Assembly (NCBI GenBank): GCA_023417745.1
Contig: JAEZEM010000405.1
Coordinates: 1-7,622 of the forward strand
Origin: Pseudomonadota bacterium
Lineage (GTDB): Bacteria > Desulfobacterota > Desulfovibrionia > Desulfovibrionales > Desulfovibrionaceae
DNA: 7,622 bases
Direction: 5' to 3'
Position numbers and translations under genes: made by a program. The notes under the pieces were generated by a model. It was not told the DNA's origin, did not search any database, and was given only the letters and a program-made list of their open reading frames with translations. Positions 5,558-7,622 of this stretch are shown here, in pieces (the first letter of the stretch is position 1; each line of letters opens with the position of its first letter).

Positions 5558-6527
5558 ACCGCGCCGGCCCCTTGCCGCTCCCGTAGGTCCCGCGCCAAGC
5601 CGTGGGGGATACGCCCACCAGCCGGCGAAAGCGTTCCCGGAACGCGGCGGCCGAACCGAAGCCCACGGCGGCCGCCACCGCCTCCACGCCCAGGGCCGTG
5701 GTCTCCAAAAGCGCCTGGGCCCGTCGCACTCTGGCCCGGGCCAGCCAGTCCATGGGAGCCGCCCCGAGCTGCTCCCGAAAGCGGCGATGCAACGTGCGCG
5801 GACTCAGTCGGGCCTGGGCGGCCATGGTCTCCAGGGTGAGATCGACATGGAGGTTTTCGAGCAGCCACAGCCGCAAGGCGGCAAGGCTGTCGCCCGAACC
5901 GGGGGCCAAGCGGCGCAGGCGCTGGGCGCAGCCGCCGTCGCGCTCCAGCGGCAGCACGAAAAACTCGGCGCACCGTTCGGCCACGGCCGCGCCGCAGTCC
6001 TGGCGCACCAGATGCAAGCACAAGTCGATGCCGGAAGCCAGCCCGGCCGAAGTCAGCACCGCGCCGTTGTCGACGAACAGAACGTCGGCCTGCACCGCGA
6101 CCTTCGGGTAACACCGGGCCAGGTCGGCCGTCTTGGCCCAGTGGGTGGTGGCCGGCAGGCCGTCGAGCAGCCCGGCGGCGGCCAGAACGAAGGCCCCGGT
6201 GCAGATGGAGGCCAGACGCGCTCCCCCTGCCGCCGCCCGGCCCAAGGCCTGCCCCACCGCCGCGTCGTCAAAGGCCTCGGGCTCCAGGATGCCGGGAATG
6301 ACCACGGTGTCGGCCTCGGCCAGGCGCGCCAAGGGCGCGACCCCGTTTAGGACATGCTCCTGACTGCAGACCGGGTTTTCCGGGCCGTACAGGAACACCT
6401 CGTAAGGCTTGCTCCCGTCCGGGAGGCGGGTTTGGGCGAAAAGCGCCTGGGGGATGGCCAGGTCAAAGGGCACGAATCCGGGCAGGGCCAGGATGGCCAG
6501 GCGATGGGGCGTAGGGGATGTGGGCAT
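5556..6527 (-). CDS. GlxA-family transcriptional regulator (DJ-1/PfpI + AraC HTH)
   Basis: This 323-residue regulator has the usual GlxA length and layout. Residues 8-190 form a DJ-1/PfpI (class I glutamine amidotransferase-like) domain, from LAILALPGFVPFDLA to the nucleophile-elbow sequence SICTGAF with Cys109 (107-113) and AGLLDGLPATTHW (118-130). In this family the domain is thought to sense a small molecule rather than act as an enzyme. Residues about 212-312 form the AraC/XylS DNA-binding domain with two helix-turn-helix units: TLETMAAQARLSPRTLHRRF (231-250) and the second around VEAVAAAVGFGSAAAFRERF (281-300). The frame stays open far upstream; ATG 6527 is chosen because the fold begins within ten residues, although its Shine-Dalgarno sequence (GGCGG) is weak. 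ATG 6560, eleven codons earlier, has none. The gene is divergent from a Tat-exported DJ-1 protein, its likely target. The ligand is unknown. Confidence 0.93.
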   Translation of the reverse strand: MPTSPTPHRLAILALPGFVPFDLAIPQALFAQTRLPDGSKPYEVFLYGPENPVCSQEHVLNGVAPLARLAEADTVVIPGILEPEAFDDAAVGQALGRAAAGGARLASICTGAFVLAAAGLLDGLPATTHWAKTADLARCYPKVAVQADVLFVDNGAVLTSAGLASGIDLCLHLVRQDCGAAVAERCAEFFVLPLERDGGCAQRLRRLAPGSGDSLAALRLWLLENLHVDLTLETMAAQARLSPRTLHRRFREQLGAAPMDWLARARVRRAQALLETTALGVEAVAAAVGFGSAAAFRERFRRLVGVSPTAWRGTYGSGKGPAR

Positions 6528-6654
6528 GATGGTTTCCGCCGGATCGCGGGCAGCCGGCATCTGGCAATATTCCGGCGACGATTGGCCGGCAAGCCCCTTT
6601 CGGGAAAACGGCGGCGGCGTAGACCAGGGGAAAGCGATCATCCAAGGAGGTTTC
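6528..6654. promoter_or_regulatory. Divergent promoter region between regulator and DJ-1 gene
   Basis: These 127 bases must hold both promoters. Two TGGC elements (6562-6565 and 6583-6586) repeat directly at exactly 21 bases, about two helical turns, which is the spacing often seen for AraC-family half-sites; the match beyond TGGC is poor. On the minus strand, TTGCCG and TATTGC, 17 bases apart, are a weak -35/-10 candidate for the regulator. I see no convincing -10 for the plus gene. A near-perfect Shine-Dalgarno AAGGAGGT (6644-6651) precedes the plus-strand start. Confidence 0.35.
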
Positions 6655-7491
6655 ATGAATCGCCGCCATTTCTCCCTGGCCTGCCTGGGCCTGGCCGCCG
6701 CCGCGAGCGTGGGCGTCGCCCCGGCCATGGCCGCCGCCCCGACGGGGGCGTCCGGTCCGGCCAAACGCGAGCCCGGCAAGCCCCATATCGCCTTTCTGCT
6801 CTTTGACGGCCTCACAGCCCAGGACATGATCGGCCCGGCCACGGTGCTCGGCGCTTCGGGCCGGTTCACCATGGACTATGTCTGGCGCGACAAGAACCCG
6901 GTGCGGGCCGAAAGCCGCTCCCCGGCCGAGCTGCATATCGTGCCCACGGCCACCTTTGAGGAAGTGCGAAGCGCCGACATCCTGTGCGTGCCGGGCACGA
7001 GCAACGTGTTCGCCCAGCTTCGCCAGCCCGACATCCTCGACTGGGTCGCCCGGGTCGGGGCCACGGCGACGTGGGTGACCAGCGTGTGCACCGGCTCGTT
7101 CATCCTGGGCGCGGCCGGCCTCTTAAACGGCTACAAGGCCACCTCGCACTGGACCCTGGTGGACGAGCTGGCCGCTTTCGGGGCGATACCGACCTGGGAG
7201 CGGGTGGTGGCCGACCGCGACCGCCTGACCGGGGCCGGGGTGACCTCGGGCATCGACTTCGGGCTCACACTTCTGGCCAAGCTGTGCGGCGACGAGGCGG
7301 CCAAGGCCATCCAGCTCACTCTGGAGTACGATCCCGAGCCGCCCTTTGCCTGCGGCTCGCCCAAATCGGCCCCGGCCGAGCTGACGGCCAAGGCCAAGGC
7401 CGGCTATCTGGCCTATCTGGAGCAGGTCGCGCCCGACGCTCGCCAGCTCTTGGACGCGGCCTCCGAGCGTCTGGGCGTCAAGACCTCCTGA
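6655..7491 (+). CDS. Tat-exported DJ-1/PfpI family protein, isonitrile hydratase-like
   Basis: This 278-residue protein begins with a twin-arginine signal: NRRHFSLA (2-9), a hydrophobic stretch to about 22, and a likely AMA/A cleavage near 27. It should therefore be exported folded to the periplasm. The mature part is a DJ-1/PfpI domain (about 43-225). FDGLTAQDMIGP (50-61), with Asp57, and SVCTGSF (143-149), with Cys145-Thr146, line up with the Asp, Cys and Thr I recall as catalytic in Pseudomonas isonitrile hydratase InhA; AGLLNGYKATSHW (154-166) completes the core. The C-terminal 50 residues are an Ala/Lys-rich helical extension. The start is certain: AAGGAGGT lies just ahead and the Tat motif follows. 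An earlier in-frame ATG at 6409 would bury the signal. The actual substrate is unknown, since DJ-1 proteins vary widely (hydratases, glyoxalases, deglycases, chaperones). It is divergent from a GlxA-type regulator with a related domain. Confidence 0.9.
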   Translation: MNRRHFSLACLGLAAAASVGVAPAMAAAPTGASGPAKREPGKPHIAFLLFDGLTAQDMIGPATVLGASGRFTMDYVWRDKNPVRAESRSPAELHIVPTATFEEVRSADILCVPGTSNVFAQLRQPDILDWVARVGATATWVTSVCTGSFILGAAGLLNGYKATSHWTLVDELAAFGAIPTWERVVADRDRLTGAGVTSGIDFGLTLLAKLCGDEAAKAIQLTLEYDPEPPFACGSPKSAPAELTAKAKAGYLAYLEQVAPDARQLLDAASERLGVKTS

Positions 7492-7510
7492 CCGCCCGGC
7501 TCTTCCCCTC

Positions 7511-7550
7511 GCGCGCCCTCTGGCTTCCACTCACGGCCAAGCGGGCGCGC
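7511..7550. repeat. 8-bp inverted repeat downstream of DJ-1 gene
   Basis: GCGCGCCC and GGGCGCGC form perfect arms around a 24-base interior, beginning 20 bases after the stop. No T tract follows on the plus strand (AAACAAAAAC instead), so it is not a classical intrinsic terminator; it may still stabilise or end the message. I see no gene start in the remaining bases up to 7622. Confidence 0.35.
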
Positions 7551-7622
7551 GCCAAACAAAAACACCAGCCCTCCCCGCTCTCGCTCCCCGCCGAACCCCC
7601 TTTATCCCTTTCTCCATTCGGG

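Noticed and set aside
6409..6654. Earlier plus-strand start for the DJ-1 protein
   Set aside because: It would put 82 residues ahead of an evident Tat signal and overlap the regulator gene. The ATG at 6655 has a near-perfect ribosome site.
6661..6690. Lipoprotein lipobox (SLAC) in the DJ-1 protein signal
   Set aside because: The Cys is at residue 10, before any hydrophobic core, so lipid processing there is not plausible. The later AMA/A site fits a Tat signal.
6528..6872. N-terminal extension of the GlxA-type regulator into the divergent gene
   Set aside because: It overlaps the Tat-signal coding region on the other strand and adds no domain. The DJ-1 fold begins directly after the ATG at 6527.

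Overview
The window is GC-rich bacterial DNA. It most resembles a Desulfovibrio-type (Desulfovibrionaceae) chromosome, judged from base composition, a KtrB/KtrA potassium system, a Cache-PAS hybrid histidine kinase, a sigma-54-like promoter, and an Obg N-terminus of the kind I recall from those genomes. That assignment is an inference, since there is no rRNA or lineage marker. I see no IS element, CRISPR array, tRNA or phage gene.

Layout, left to right: (1) The first ten codons of a minus-strand gene, probably the GTPase obg, leave the left edge. (2) A minus-strand pair, ktrB (890-2266) followed by ktrA (189-842), encodes a potassium uptake channel and its nucleotide-gated ring subunit. A GC hairpin sits just past the ktrA stop. 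(3) A 514-base non-coding stretch (2267-2780) holds a strong minus-strand intrinsic terminator only 64 bases before ktrB. It is preceded by a CU-rich segment, a hairpin showing a CCUCCC loop, a near-consensus sigma-54 promoter and an upstream inverted repeat. Together these look like either a small RNA of about 83 nt or an attenuated ktrB leader. This is the most interesting part of the window. (4) A minus-strand hybrid sensor histidine kinase (2781-5270) has its own short terminator. (5) A 285-base intergenic region (5271-5555) holds the kinase promoter region and several TTGCAA-like motifs. (6) A divergent pair follows: a GlxA-type regulator with a DJ-1/PfpI domain and an AraC-type DNA-binding domain (5556-6527, minus), and a Tat-exported DJ-1/PfpI family protein (6655-7491, plus). 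(7) The last 131 bases are non-coding and hold an inverted repeat.

How they work together: KtrB and KtrA form one transport complex. The kinase has no partner regulator or output gene in the window, so its pathway is unknown. The GlxA-type regulator is the obvious candidate to control the divergent exported protein. Both carry the same fold, so a sensor domain and an enzyme-like domain of common ancestry face each other across a 127-base promoter region.
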